A DNA stretch of 64,000 nucleotides, from positions 124,001 to 188,000 of the forward strand of contig JBFNJI010000003.1 in NCBI GenBank assembly GCA_040793985.1, written 5' to 3'. Below, in pieces: positions 41,841 through 50,110 of this stretch. Origin of the DNA: Thiodiazotropha sp040793985. GTDB taxonomy: Bacteria > Pseudomonadota > Gammaproteobacteria > Chromatiales > Chromatiaceae. Below the pieces are notes generated by a model. The model ran no database searches. It was not told the DNA's origin and saw only the letters and a list, made by a program, of their open reading frames with translations. Made by a program: the position numbers and the translations under genes. Within the stretch, counting starts at the first letter, position 1. Every line of letters starts with the position of its first letter.

Positions 41841-42463
41841 CAGAGCACGCCGAGCTTCAGGAGCTGCCTGTCGTGGGCTTTTGCGAGCAGGAGTTGAGAG
41901 CAGATGGCGCCCAGCAGCGCCAGGAACATGTCGGTCTGGGTGTCCCATGGATCGCCCTGGGTACCCAGAAAGGCCTCGGCGCCCTGCTCACTGAGCAGTG
42001 CCACCCACCACTCTATCAATTCATAGAACGCACTGAACGCAAGACAGAAACAGAGACAGAGAAAAAAGAGCCAGCGTCCCTGTTTCAAGGGCGAGCGTCG
42101 CAGCAGGATCTCGCGGGCCAAAATGGCGGGGACGAATCCCTGGGCAAAGTGGCCTACCCGATCATAGTGGTTACGCGCCAGCCCAAGACTCTCTTGCAAC
42201 CAATTGAAAAGGGGTACCTCCGCGTAGGTGTAGTAACCACCGATAATCAGTATCACGGCGTGCAGTGCAACCAGACGGTAGGCCAGGATGGTCAGTGGAA
42301 AGCCGATACGGGTATGGTAGAGGAGAGGCAAGGCGATCATCACCGGCAGGGTTTCCAGGAACCAGGTATAGCGATCAGCAACCGGATCGATGCTGCTGAG
42401 GAGGAGCATCAGAGCGACTCCTCCACCCAACCAAAGCAATTCACTTTGCCTCTGTAGCACCAT
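41840..42463 (-). CDS. DUF2238 / YjdF-family integral membrane protein
   Basis: A 207-residue polytopic protein started at ATG 42463, because AGAGG lies four bases before it. Six hydrophobic stretches are seen. The central NWLQESLGLARNHYDRVGHFAQGFVPAILAREIL and FSAFYELIEWWVALL with GDPWDTQTDMFLALLGA are the diagnostic DUF2238 blocks, with conserved His/Asp/Glu suggesting metal or lipid contact. Function is unknown. It is inserted between apaG and apaH, which in E. coli touch one another. Confidence 0.88.
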   Translation of the reverse strand: MVLQRQSELLWLGGGVALMLLLSSIDPVADRYTWFLETLPVMIALPLLYHTRIGFPLTILAYRLVALHAVILIIGGYYTYAEVPLFNWLQESLGLARNHYDRVGHFAQGFVPAILAREILLRRSPLKQGRWLFFLCLCFCLAFSAFYELIEWWVALLSEQGAEAFLGTQGDPWDTQTDMFLALLGAICSQLLLAKAHDRQLLKLGVL

Positions 42464-42516
42464 CAATCCTCTACTTTGTGGTTGGTTCTTCAATCAGCGA
42501 ATCGTTACCGCCAGGC

Positions 42517-42900
42517 TCAATGCAGACTACCCGGGCGGGCGAGGGAGAAGGGAGGTATCTGGGCATCGAAATGGTTGCCCTGGCCATCGACCATGTCGTA
42601 ACTCCCCTGCATGCTGCCCACAGGGGTATCGAGAACGGTACCGCTGGTGTAGCGGAAGGTTTCGCCAGGATTGAGTTGAGGCTGCTCGCCCACTACGCCT
42701 TCACCGCGCACCTCCTGTACCTTGCCGTTGGCATCGGTGATTATCCAATGCCGATTCATCAGCCGGGCACTCGACTCACCGTCGTTACGGATGGTGATGG
42801 TGTAGGAGAAGACAAAACGATCTTCACTCGGCATGGATTGGGACTCCACATAACTGGTCTCAACCTGAACATCGATATGGTGTATAGAGGGTTTTTCCAT
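42517..42900 (-). CDS. apaG: ApaG protein (Co2+/Mg2+ efflux-associated)
   Basis: A 127-residue protein from ATG 42900; the frame is open 18 codons further and no clear ribosome-binding site decides the start. IDVQVETSYVESQSMPSEDRFVFSYTITIRNDG and FRYTSGTVLDTPVGSMQGSYDMVDGQG are the ApaG fibronectin-III-like fold. The family is linked genetically to ApaH; biochemical role unsettled. Order apaG - DUF2238 - apaH, all on the minus strand. Confidence 0.94.
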   Translation of the reverse strand: MEKPSIHHIDVQVETSYVESQSMPSEDRFVFSYTITIRNDGESSARLMNRHWIITDANGKVQEVRGEGVVGEQPQLNPGETFRYTSGTVLDTPVGSMQGSYDMVDGQGNHFDAQIPPFSLARPGSLH

Positions 42901-43046
42901 ATTATTTAGGTGGTCGCTCTGGTCTGGCGCATTAACAACTTCAACAGAGTGCAAGGTTACTGAGGGGATGCTGGTTGTGCAATGGGTTAAGAATTAAATG
43001 CCGGTGCCGATAATGGGGTTGACACGGAAATTTAGGATATCTGCCT

Positions 43047-43523
43047 GTGAGACGGTTTTTACTGATTAACCTGTTGGCGCTGTTTTTCAGCACCCTCTGT
43101 TGGGCGGCCGAAACGACGCCCCAGACCCAGGCGCTGGTTGCTGCCGCAATGCTGGGAGAGGTCGAGCGGGTTAATGATCTCCTTGCCCAGGGGGTCGATG
43201 CCAACAGCACCAACCCATCGGGCCGAAGCGCACTGCAAATCGCCGCGTTCAATGGCAATCAAAAGACGGTCAAGGCATTGCTCGCGGCAGGTGCGGATCC
43301 CAACCTGGCGGATGCCGGAGGGGTCACCCCCATCATGGAGGCCTCGGCATTCGGTCATCTGGAGATCGTACGGATTCTCCTATTGCGCGGGGTCGACGTG
43401 AATACCGCGGACAAGGCAGGCAATACCGCCCTCGGGCTCTCGAACCGGGGCAAGCATGCGGAGGTGTCGGCCCTGCTCACAGAGATGGGTGCAAAGGAAG
43501 GCGAGAAGAAAGACGCAAAATAG
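43047..43523 (+). CDS. Secreted ankyrin-repeat protein
   Basis: A 158-residue protein starting at GTG 43047. The first 20 residues (RRFLLINLLALFFSTLCWAA) look like a signal peptide cut after CWA-A. Residues 30-150 contain about four ankyrin repeats, with GRSALQIAAFNGNQKTVKALLAAGADPN and GVTPIMEASAFGHLEIVRILLLRGVDVN being the clearest. The tail is lysine-rich (KEGEKKDAK). A periplasmic protein-binding role is inferred; no partner is suggested by the neighbours. Confidence 0.85.
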   Translation: MRRFLLINLLALFFSTLCWAAETTPQTQALVAAAMLGEVERVNDLLAQGVDANSTNPSGRSALQIAAFNGNQKTVKALLAAGADPNLADAGGVTPIMEASAFGHLEIVRILLLRGVDVNTADKAGNTALGLSNRGKHAEVSALLTEMGAKEGEKKDAK

Positions 43524-43678
43524 AGCCCCATGGCGTTAAGCACAGGTATCGAACAGCGTTTAGTAAGTAAAGGATTAAATTGATTGGAAATTGCACAGCA
43601 ACGTGAACAAGGTCTAAGTAAAGCTGGAGATCTACACGAATAATCTTTATTAAGTTATTGAATAGGCTTGTAAGGTAA

Positions 43679-43840
43679 ATGAACAGACACTATCACCATC
43701 GTAAACCGGATTTCTTTGCCGTGGTTCTGGTGTTGGTCATGCTCGGATTCGGTCTGACATTGGCAGTACAGGTCAGTTTGGTTGACCGCACTCATGTTGT
43801 GGAGAGCGAGGTCACCGAGACAATCCCCAAGGCGGGCTAA
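43679..43840 (+). CDS. 53-residue single-pass membrane protein
   Basis: A short ORF with AAGG seven bases before its ATG. The basic, His-rich start (MNRHYHHRKPD) is followed by a 22-residue hydrophobic helix (FFAVVLVLVMLGFGLTLAV) and a short acidic tail. The positive-inside rule puts the C-terminus outside. I recognise no family. It is convergent with coq7, 16 bases away, and follows the ankyrin gene by 155 bp. The clear charge layout and ribosome-binding site make it more than a chance ORF. Confidence 0.55.
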   Translation: MNRHYHHRKPDFFAVVLVLVMLGFGLTLAVQVSLVDRTHVVESEVTETIPKAG

Positions 43841-43856
43841 CAGAAATTTGATTGAT

Positions 43857-44501
43857 CTAGAGGTAAAAGACCGATTTTGTCATCACTTTTGATGACAATT
43901 TCATCGCTGTTTTAATCGCTGCCGGCAGTTCCGCTCCGCCGGCCTCAAGCGCCACCGTTGCGTGGTGTATCTCATCCTCTTTCATCTGTTCAAGGATGGC
44001 GATGCTCTTCCGGTCCTGGGCCGGGATGCGGTCGATGTGCTCATTCAAATGGGCTTCAACCTGGTGCTCGGTCTCCGCAACGAATCCCAGGCTCCACTTG
44101 TCCCCCGCCAACCCGGCTGCGGCACCGATGAGGAAAGAGCCGGTATACCAGAAGGGGTTGAGCAGGCTCTTCCTGCTGTCCAGCTCATGCAGGCGGGTTT
44201 CGCACCAGTCGAGATGGTCATTCTCTTCCTTTGCCGCGCGCTCCATTGAATCGCGTATTTCCGGCAGTTTTGCGGTCAGCGCCTGTCCCTGGTAGAGGGC
44301 CTGGGCACAGACCTCCCCGGTGTGGTTGATCCTCATCAGGCGTGCAGCCAGGTCACGCTCGTCCTCGCTCATCTCCGGTTCATCGACGGCCGTTGCAGGA
44401 TTGTCCCGCTCGGTTACCTGGGGGCGTCCGAACAGGGTGCGTAGGGCCGTGTCGAATCCGATCAGCATCCGGTCGGCGCCGTTGAATCTCCGCATACTCA
44501 T
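43857..44501 (-). CDS. coq7: 3-demethoxyubiquinol 3-hydroxylase
   Basis: A 214-residue di-iron enzyme from ATG 44501 (44495 is also possible). Its ligands lie in two E-x-x-H-type repeats: MRINHTGEVCAQALYQGQA, EENDHLDWCETRLHEL, and KEDEIHHATVALEAG-like sequence near the end (MKEDEIHHATVALEAGG). It performs the C6 hydroxylation of the ubiquinone ring. This completes the set with UbiH and UbiI at 27 kb and replaces the flavin enzyme UbiF of enterobacteria. It is monocistronic and divergent from nothing close; glcF lies upstream on the same strand. Confidence 0.94.
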   Translation of the reverse strand: MSMRRFNGADRMLIGFDTALRTLFGRPQVTERDNPATAVDEPEMSEDERDLAARLMRINHTGEVCAQALYQGQALTAKLPEIRDSMERAAKEENDHLDWCETRLHELDSRKSLLNPFWYTGSFLIGAAAGLAGDKWSLGFVAETEHQVEAHLNEHIDRIPAQDRKSIAILEQMKEDEIHHATVALEAGGAELPAAIKTAMKLSSKVMTKSVFYL

Positions 44502-44559
44502 AACCAAACCATAGCGCTTTTAAGCAGGGTGATACAACCGCAAACTATCCCTTTTAGCC

Positions 44560-45744
44560 TCAATCGGGCCATTGCCGGTGGATCAATTCGGCAGGGTGCA
44601 TGACCTGGATCGGAAGCCCGGCCTCCGCGATTAACTGGCGGAATTGCAGCGCACAACCCGTGTTGCTGGTAATCAGTATGTCCGCGCCGCAGGCCTGGAG
44701 ATGTTCGATCTTCGCCTTGCCCAATCGCTTTGACAATTGCGCTTGGGTGATGAGGTAACTCCCGGCGGCACCGCAGCATAGGGCGTTTTCCCTCAAGGGG
44801 ATAATCTCCGCCTGGGGAATCTTTCGCGCTAGCTGGAGAGCGCCGTCACTTCGGCAACTGCACGGCAGATGAACGGCCACCTTTCCCGCATAGGGCTTCA
44901 GCGGGGGGATCTCGCCATCCGACTGAGAGAGCAGGAAATCGCTGATGTCCACCACGGAAATATGGCTGGCTTGCTGCTCCCGTAGTTCGAGTTCGCAGGC
45001 GCTGGCCAGGGTGATCAGGGCCTGGGCATTGCTCTTCCTCGTTTGCCGGCGATTGGTATCGCAATAGCGATCCGCCTGCTCCTCCGCTCCATTGTGCCGA
45101 TGCAGGGCGCCGCAGCAACACTGACTCTCCGGTATCTCCACCGCATAGCCGAGTTTGCGCAGCAGCGCCAGTCCCGCAATGATCAGCGACTGTTCCACCT
45201 GGTTGGTGACGCAACCGGTAAAGAGCTGCACCAGTCTGCCCCTGGGTCGGTCGGCCGGATAGAGTCCCGCCGGCAGAGGTTTCGTTGCGGCAAGCTGTCT
45301 GCCCAGTTCCGGCAGGCGTCGGTAGCGCTCGGGCAAAAGCCTGGAGGCCCATCGGTCAATACCGGTCTGTCGGAACGGGCGATAGATGCGGCTGATCAGT
45401 TGCAGCCGTTGCCGCTGCGTAAGTTGCGTGAGAAGCCAGGGCAGAACAGAACGCTTCGATCCGCGCTTGGCGATAAGACTGCGACTGGCATCGAGGAGTG
45501 CGCCATACCTGACCCCGGATGGACAGGCGGACTCGCAGCTTCTGCAACCCAGGCAGCGACTGAGGTGGGTTTCTATCCCGTTGTCGTGGTCGAGCTCGCC
45601 CGTCACCAGGGCCTGCATTAAACTGATACGTCCACGGGGTGAGTCAGCCTCGTGGGCGAGTAGCTTATAGGTAGGACACTCGGGAAGGCAGAGGCCGCAC
45701 TTTACACAGCGGTCCGCTTCATTAAGCAGCTCTTCTGGGGTCAC
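44560..45744 (-). CDS. glcF: Glycolate oxidase iron-sulfur subunit
   Basis: A 394-residue protein. CVKCGLCLPECPTYKL and CLGCRSCESACPSGVRYG are two CxxCxxCxxxCP [4Fe-4S] motifs. Two CCG domains follow, with SQCCCGALHRHNG and ALCCGAAGSYLI. It passes electrons from the flavin subunits GlcD/GlcE to the quinone pool when glycolate is oxidised to glyoxylate. glcD and glcE are usually adjacent but are absent from both sides here, so they must lie elsewhere or have been replaced. Confidence 0.9.
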   Translation of the reverse strand: MTPEELLNEADRCVKCGLCLPECPTYKLLAHEADSPRGRISLMQALVTGELDHDNGIETHLSRCLGCRSCESACPSGVRYGALLDASRSLIAKRGSKRSVLPWLLTQLTQRQRLQLISRIYRPFRQTGIDRWASRLLPERYRRLPELGRQLAATKPLPAGLYPADRPRGRLVQLFTGCVTNQVEQSLIIAGLALLRKLGYAVEIPESQCCCGALHRHNGAEEQADRYCDTNRRQTRKSNAQALITLASACELELREQQASHISVVDISDFLLSQSDGEIPPLKPYAGKVAVHLPCSCRSDGALQLARKIPQAEIIPLRENALCCGAAGSYLITQAQLSKRLGKAKIEHLQACGADILITSNTGCALQFRQLIAEAGLPIQVMHPAELIHRQWPD

Positions 45745-45866
45745 GATACAGGTTGCGCGGGGCCGGAATTGATGAATCAGGCCCTATGATAGCGGTTAAT
45801 CGTCGTTGTATCATCGGCATTGAGTATTTACAGGCACCTTCGGTTGAAAAATACAACGGCTTGACC

Positions 45867-46178
45867 ATGTCCTACTATCGCCATCATCTCTTCTTCTGCG
45901 TCAATCAACGCAGTGACGGCCGCCCCTGCTGCGCCCAGCACGGATCACAACGCATGCGTGACTATCTGAAGCAGCGGGTCAAGACATTGGGGCTTTCGGG
46001 CCCGGGGGGGGTAAGGGTCAATACCGCGGGCTGTCTGGATCGTTGCGACAAGGGCCCGGTGCTGGTGGTCTACCCCGAGGTGGTATGGTATACATTCGTC
46101 GACCATGAAGACCTGGATGAGATCCTGCAATCCCACCTCATCGAGGGCAGGGTGGTGGAGCGGCTGCTACTCGATTGA
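45867..46178 (+). CDS. Thioredoxin-fold [2Fe-2S] ferredoxin-like protein
   Basis: A 103-residue protein from ATG 45867. HHLFFCVNQRSDGRPCCAQHGS and VNTAGCLDRCDKGPVLVVYPE carry the cysteines that in this family hold a [2Fe-2S] cluster in a thioredoxin fold, as in NuoE-like and shethna-type ferredoxins. WYTFVDHEDLDEILQSHLIEG is the common C-terminal helix. Its redox partner is unknown. It starts divergently from glcF, another iron-sulfur protein, with about 120 bp between, so joint regulation is possible. Confidence 0.87.
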   Translation: MSYYRHHLFFCVNQRSDGRPCCAQHGSQRMRDYLKQRVKTLGLSGPGGVRVNTAGCLDRCDKGPVLVVYPEVVWYTFVDHEDLDEILQSHLIEGRVVERLLLD

Positions 46179-46247
46179 AGGGTGGCTGTCCTTGATCTGT
46201 GAATCCTGTCGGGAATGCAGTGTTCGATGTTAAAGAGGCGGCGGGAG

Positions 46248-46291
46248 CTGCCGCTAGCTTACTGACCCCCTGATTAGGGGGTTGGCGGCAG
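46248..46291 (+). terminator. Two-tier hairpin downstream of the 2Fe-2S gene
   Basis: An outer CTGCCGC / GCGGCAG stem encloses an inner ACCCCCT-gatt-AGGGGGT hairpin. It lies 70 bases past the stop of the ferredoxin-like gene and is followed by ATTTCTGTT, a poor T-run. It probably acts as a terminator or transcript-end stabiliser. Confidence 0.5.
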
Positions 46292-46458
46292 ATTTCTGTT
46301 CCTTGCAAAAGCGTGAAGTGGTTTTGCATTGAGGAGAAAAATCAGCCAGGTGATTGCTTATAATCACTTGCATTACCCGAGTGATTGTATACTATTAAGA
46401 AATTAGTCTAAGTTTCTGCCCTTAATGGACTGTTTCCTATGGGATTTTGGAGTTTGCC

Positions 46459-48222
46459 ATGTCAGGTTTAGCCCGCGTTCTAACCGCCCTGTTTCTGATG
46501 CTACTGCTCGTTGCCTGTGGTGGTGGCGATCCCGATGTGCCTTGGGATGCAACAACCTCAACGACGGACGGTGACAGTATCGACGATGCAGGCACTAGCG
46601 GGGCCGATATCTTCATCGGCAGTGGTTCGGGAACTGACTTCAGCGCCGGTACCCTGGATATCGCGGTGACATCCCTGGCGGCTGGCGGCCAGACCACGGT
46701 CTCGGCTACCCTCGCCGACTCGACCGGCAATCTCTTTCAGGACGGGGCCAGCGTGGCATTCAACACCGACTGCTTTTCAGTCGGACTGGCGACGATCGAT
46801 ACACCAGTAGAATCAGTAGGTGGGGTGGTAACTGCTACCTACGTCGCCGAGGGTTGTTCCGGTGCAGACACAGTACGGGCAACGGTGACGGTCAATGGCG
46901 ATACCACCACAGCAACAGGCACCATCAATGTGCAGGCAGCAGAGATCGGATCGATGGAGTTCGTCTCCGCTGTTCCCCAACTCATCGGTCTGCGCGGCGT
47001 CGGCCTGACCGAGGTCTCCCGGGTATCCTTCAGGGTTTTGGATCAGAACGGCAACCCGGTACCCCAGCAGCAGGTCAATTTCCAATTGAGCACCGACGTG
47101 GGTGGGGCGAACATACCGTCCGGGGCTGAAACCGCTGTCAGTGATATCAACGGCCTGGTGGGTACAGATGTGAAGTCGGGCACCATTCCCACCGCGGTTC
47201 GGGTAACCGCCTCGCTGGCGTCCAACCCGCTGATCTCCACCCAGTCGGATGGTTTGATTATCTCGACCGGTATATCGGACCAGAACAGTATGTCCCTGGC
47301 CGCTGATATCTTGAATCCGGAGGGTTGGGATTTTGACGGTGAGAAAGTCGAACTGACGGTGCACGCCGCCGACCATTTCAACAATCCGGTCCCGGATGGT
47401 GCCTCGGTCTACTTCACCACCGAGGGTGGACAGATTCAGTCCCAATGCCAGATAGCTAACGGCAGCTGCAGCGTCGAATGGACGAGTTCGAATCCACGGC
47501 CGCAGGAGAACGACGTGCCAGGCGGTATGGCGGGTCGGATCACGATTCTTGCCAGCATGCTGGGCGAGGAGAGCTTCATAGACGCAAACGGCAACGGTGT
47601 CCTGGATAGTGGAGACACCGCGTTCGCTACCATACCGGAGGCCTTCCGGGACGATAACGAGGACGATGCCAAACATCCAACCCATGAGGAGTTCGTGGAC
47701 TTCAATACCAACGGCATCTATGACGGCGCCAACAGCGATCCCAACTACAACGGTACCCTCTGCTGTGATAGCACAGCCGTAACCGCGGCGGAAGCGGCGG
47801 TGGCCGCGGGCGAGGATCCTGGAGTCTGTTTCGGCGTCACGCCTACCACGACGCCTGTCTGCAGCAGTGAGAAGAACATCAATGTGCGGGACGACATCGT
47901 CCTGACCATGGCGGAAAGCTTTGCCACCATTACCCATATCAGCGGTACCTTGGCGCCCGGCAATGCCGTCACATTCGAAATTGTCGGTAGTTTCACCGGG
48001 CAGATTATGCCGGCGGCTACAAGGATCACGGCAGAGCTCCAGGAAGGTAACATTGATGACTCGTATATTGTGCCGAATTCCAATTTCAATCCCCGTTTAA
48101 GCACACGCCTGGGCTCGGATATCTTCACATTTATTATTCCTGGCGATGCCATAGGACCGCTGACAATTTTAGTGGAAACACCAAAGGGCAACCTCACCAG
48201 GGCGGATTACAGTATAAATTAG
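46459..48222 (+). CDS. Large Ig-like domain lipoprotein with EF-hand-like calcium loops
   Basis: A 587-residue protein from ATG 46459, with GGAG seven bases before it. A lipoprotein signal ends in LVAC, so Cys20 is lipidated and a Gly-rich spacer follows. Residues 60-310 look like two or three bacterial Ig-like (Big_1/invasin-type) domains: LDIAVTSLAAGGQTTVSATLAD, VSFRVLDQNGNPVPQQQVNFQLS and ELTVHAADHFNNPVPDGASVYF. At residues 375-386 DANGNGVLDSGD, and at 414-423 DFNTNGIYDG, resemble EF-hand/dockerin calcium loops. Six or more cysteines in the second half suggest disulfides. Likely a surface or periplasm-exposed adhesin-like protein; function unknown. Confidence 0.8.
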   Translation: MSGLARVLTALFLMLLLVACGGGDPDVPWDATTSTTDGDSIDDAGTSGADIFIGSGSGTDFSAGTLDIAVTSLAAGGQTTVSATLADSTGNLFQDGASVAFNTDCFSVGLATIDTPVESVGGVVTATYVAEGCSGADTVRATVTVNGDTTTATGTINVQAAEIGSMEFVSAVPQLIGLRGVGLTEVSRVSFRVLDQNGNPVPQQQVNFQLSTDVGGANIPSGAETAVSDINGLVGTDVKSGTIPTAVRVTASLASNPLISTQSDGLIISTGISDQNSMSLAADILNPEGWDFDGEKVELTVHAADHFNNPVPDGASVYFTTEGGQIQSQCQIANGSCSVEWTSSNPRPQENDVPGGMAGRITILASMLGEESFIDANGNGVLDSGDTAFATIPEAFRDDNEDDAKHPTHEEFVDFNTNGIYDGANSDPNYNGTLCCDSTAVTAAEAAVAAGEDPGVCFGVTPTTTPVCSSEKNINVRDDIVLTMAESFATITHISGTLAPGNAVTFEIVGSFTGQIMPAATRITAELQEGNIDDSYIVPNSNFNPRLSTRLGSDIFTFIIPGDAIGPLTILVETPKGNLTRADYSIN

Positions 48223-48513
48223 GCGTGTAAATATCAGCTGTTTGATATTGGTCGAGGGGCATAGTTTCAAGCGCCAGCCCCCCTCCTGGGGGGCTGGTTC
48301 TAACTCTAGAATAGATTCAGTCTTGTCTCCTCACAGGGCCTCTCCGGTCCCCCAGCTAATCTGATCTCTGGTTGATCTGTCCGTGAGATGGGCATCCCAT
48401 TTCACTGTATCGTAATACCTCATTACAGCCTGCCACAACTTGACGCTCCTCCATCTCACGGCGACAATGCCCCGATCTTCAACCATTGATACGGACCTCC
48501 CCGCCAGACAACA
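48223..48513. other. Intergenic region before the mla operon
   Basis: 291 bp without a gene. It begins with the terminator of the Ig-like lipoprotein gene, and the rest should contain the mla promoter. GAGATGGG-CATCCCATTTC at about 48386-48404 is a partial palindrome that could be an operator. mlaF starts at a GTG with no strong Shine-Dalgarno. Confidence 0.4.
48274..48300 (+). terminator. Rho-independent terminator of the Ig-like lipoprotein gene
   Basis: A perfect 10-base-pair stem CCAGCCCCCC / GGGGGGCTGG with a TCCT loop, followed by TTCTAACTCT. It is 51 bases past the lipoprotein stop. The T-run is broken, so it may be moderately efficient. Confidence 0.7.
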
Positions 48514-49329
48514 GTGAACAACAACGAACCACTGGTCAAAATCCGCGATCTCCACTTCTCCCACGGCGACAGGATGATCTTCGACGGCGTCGATATCGAC
48601 ATCCCCCAGGGCAAGGTGACCGCGATCATGGGGCCCAGCGGCACCGGCAAGACCACCCTGCTGAAGCTGATCGGTGGCCAGCTGCGACCCGACAAAGGAA
48701 CCATCCTGGTGGATGGGGAGGAGGTCCACAAGCTCTCCCGCAAGGCGCTCTACCGGTTGCGCATGCGCATGGGCATGCTGTTTCAGAGCGGCGCGCTGCT
48801 CACCGACCTCAAGGTCTACGACAATGTCGCCTACCCGCTGCGCGAACATACCAATCTCCCGGAGTCGATGATCCGGCGCCTGGTGCTGATGAAGCTGGAG
48901 GCGGTGGGACTGCGCGGTGCCCGCAGGCTGATGCCCTCGGAGCTCTCCGGCGGCATGGCGCGCCGGGTCGCCCTTGCCCGCGCCATCGCCCTCGATCCGA
49001 TGATGGTGATGTACGACGAGCCGTTTACCGGGCAGGATCCGATCTCGATGGGGGTGCTATCGCAACTGGTTCGGCGTCTCAACGATGCGGCCCGGCTTAC
49101 CAGCATCCTGGTCTCCCACGATGTGGAGGAGACCGCCGGTATCTCCGATCTGATCTATGTGCTCTCCGGGGGCAAGGTGATCGAGTCAGGCACGCCGGAG
49201 GCCCTGGGTGTCTCCCAGTCACCCGCGGTAAAGCAGTTCATGGGTGGCTTGCCCGACGGTCCTGTGGGTTTTCACTACAGTGCGCCGAGCCTGAGTGACG
49301 ATCTGTTGAGTATGCGGGGGGCGAAATAG
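48514..49329 (+). CDS. mlaF: Phospholipid ABC transporter ATP-binding protein MlaF
   Basis: A 271-residue ATPase starting at GTG 48514. MGPSGTGKTTLLKLIGG is Walker A, SELSGGMARRVALARAIA the signature, and MVMYDEPFTGQDPISMG Walker B with the Mla-typical FTGQDP. It drives movement of phospholipids between the outer and inner membranes to keep outer-membrane asymmetry. Its stop overlaps the start of mlaE by one base. Confidence 0.95.
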   Translation: MNNNEPLVKIRDLHFSHGDRMIFDGVDIDIPQGKVTAIMGPSGTGKTTLLKLIGGQLRPDKGTILVDGEEVHKLSRKALYRLRMRMGMLFQSGALLTDLKVYDNVAYPLREHTNLPESMIRRLVLMKLEAVGLRGARRLMPSELSGGMARRVALARAIALDPMMVMYDEPFTGQDPISMGVLSQLVRRLNDAARLTSILVSHDVEETAGISDLIYVLSGGKVIESGTPEALGVSQSPAVKQFMGGLPDGPVGFHYSAPSLSDDLLSMRGAK

Positions 49330-50108
49330 TGCTCGATCTTCTGGCCCGTTTTGGCCGTCAGGGACTGGCGGCACTGGAACGACTCGGGCGCGGCCATCTG
49401 TTACTGATCCAGATTCTGGCAGGAGCGAGCAGCCTGATTACCCGTCTGGGGCTGTTGGTCGCCCAGCTCCACAGCATCGGTGTGCTGACCACCACGATCA
49501 TCGTCGTCTCCGGCCTCTTTGTCGGCATGGTGCTGGGTCTGCAGGGCTACTACGTGCTCTCCCAATTCGCCGCCGAGGACAGCCTCGGGGTGATGGTGGC
49601 CGCATCCCTGGTACGGGAGCTGGGACCGGTGGTCACCGCCCTGCTGTTCGCCGGGCGCGCGGGCTCCGCCCTCACCGCGGAGATCGGTTTGATGAAGGCC
49701 ACGGAACAGCTCTCCGGCCTGGAGATGATGGCGGTCGATCCGATCCGTCGTATCCTCTCGCCGCGGTTTTATGCCGGTTTCATATCCATGCCGCTGCTGG
49801 CCGCGCTGTTCAGCGCCGTGGGCATCATTGGCGGATATTTCGTCAGTGTGGGTCTGCTCGGGGTTGACCAGGGTGCCTTCTGGAGTCAGATGCAGGCCAA
49901 GATCGACTGGAACGAGGATGTCGTGAACGGAGTGATCAAGAGTCTGGTGTTCGGTTTCGTCTGCACCTGGATAGCCCTGTTTCAGGGGTATGATACCGTC
50001 CCCACCTCGGCCGGTGTCAGTCAGTCGACCACGCGCACGGTGGTCCATTCCGCATTGGCGGTTCTGGTGCTAGATTTTGTTCTGACAGCACTGATGTTCG
50101 GAGATTAG
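49329..50108 (+). CDS. mlaE: Phospholipid ABC transporter permease MlaE
   Basis: A 259-residue permease from GTG 49329. Five or six membrane segments, with SLVRELGPVVTALLFAGRAGSALTAEIGLMKATEQL, the EA-like coupling loop for MlaF, and the MlaE signature DPIRRILSPRFYAGFISMPLL. It forms the inner-membrane core on which the MlaD hexamer sits. The next gene, mlaD, starts three bases later. Confidence 0.95.
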   Translation: MLDLLARFGRQGLAALERLGRGHLLLIQILAGASSLITRLGLLVAQLHSIGVLTTTIIVVSGLFVGMVLGLQGYYVLSQFAAEDSLGVMVAASLVRELGPVVTALLFAGRAGSALTAEIGLMKATEQLSGLEMMAVDPIRRILSPRFYAGFISMPLLAALFSAVGIIGGYFVSVGLLGVDQGAFWSQMQAKIDWNEDVVNGVIKSLVFGFVCTWIALFQGYDTVPTSAGVSQSTTRTVVHSALAVLVLDFVLTALMFGD

Positions 50109-50110
50109 TC

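Noticed and set aside
46813..47937. Long minus-strand open frame of 374 codons
   Set aside because: It is the antisense shadow of the Ig-like lipoprotein, has no family motif and no ribosome-binding site.
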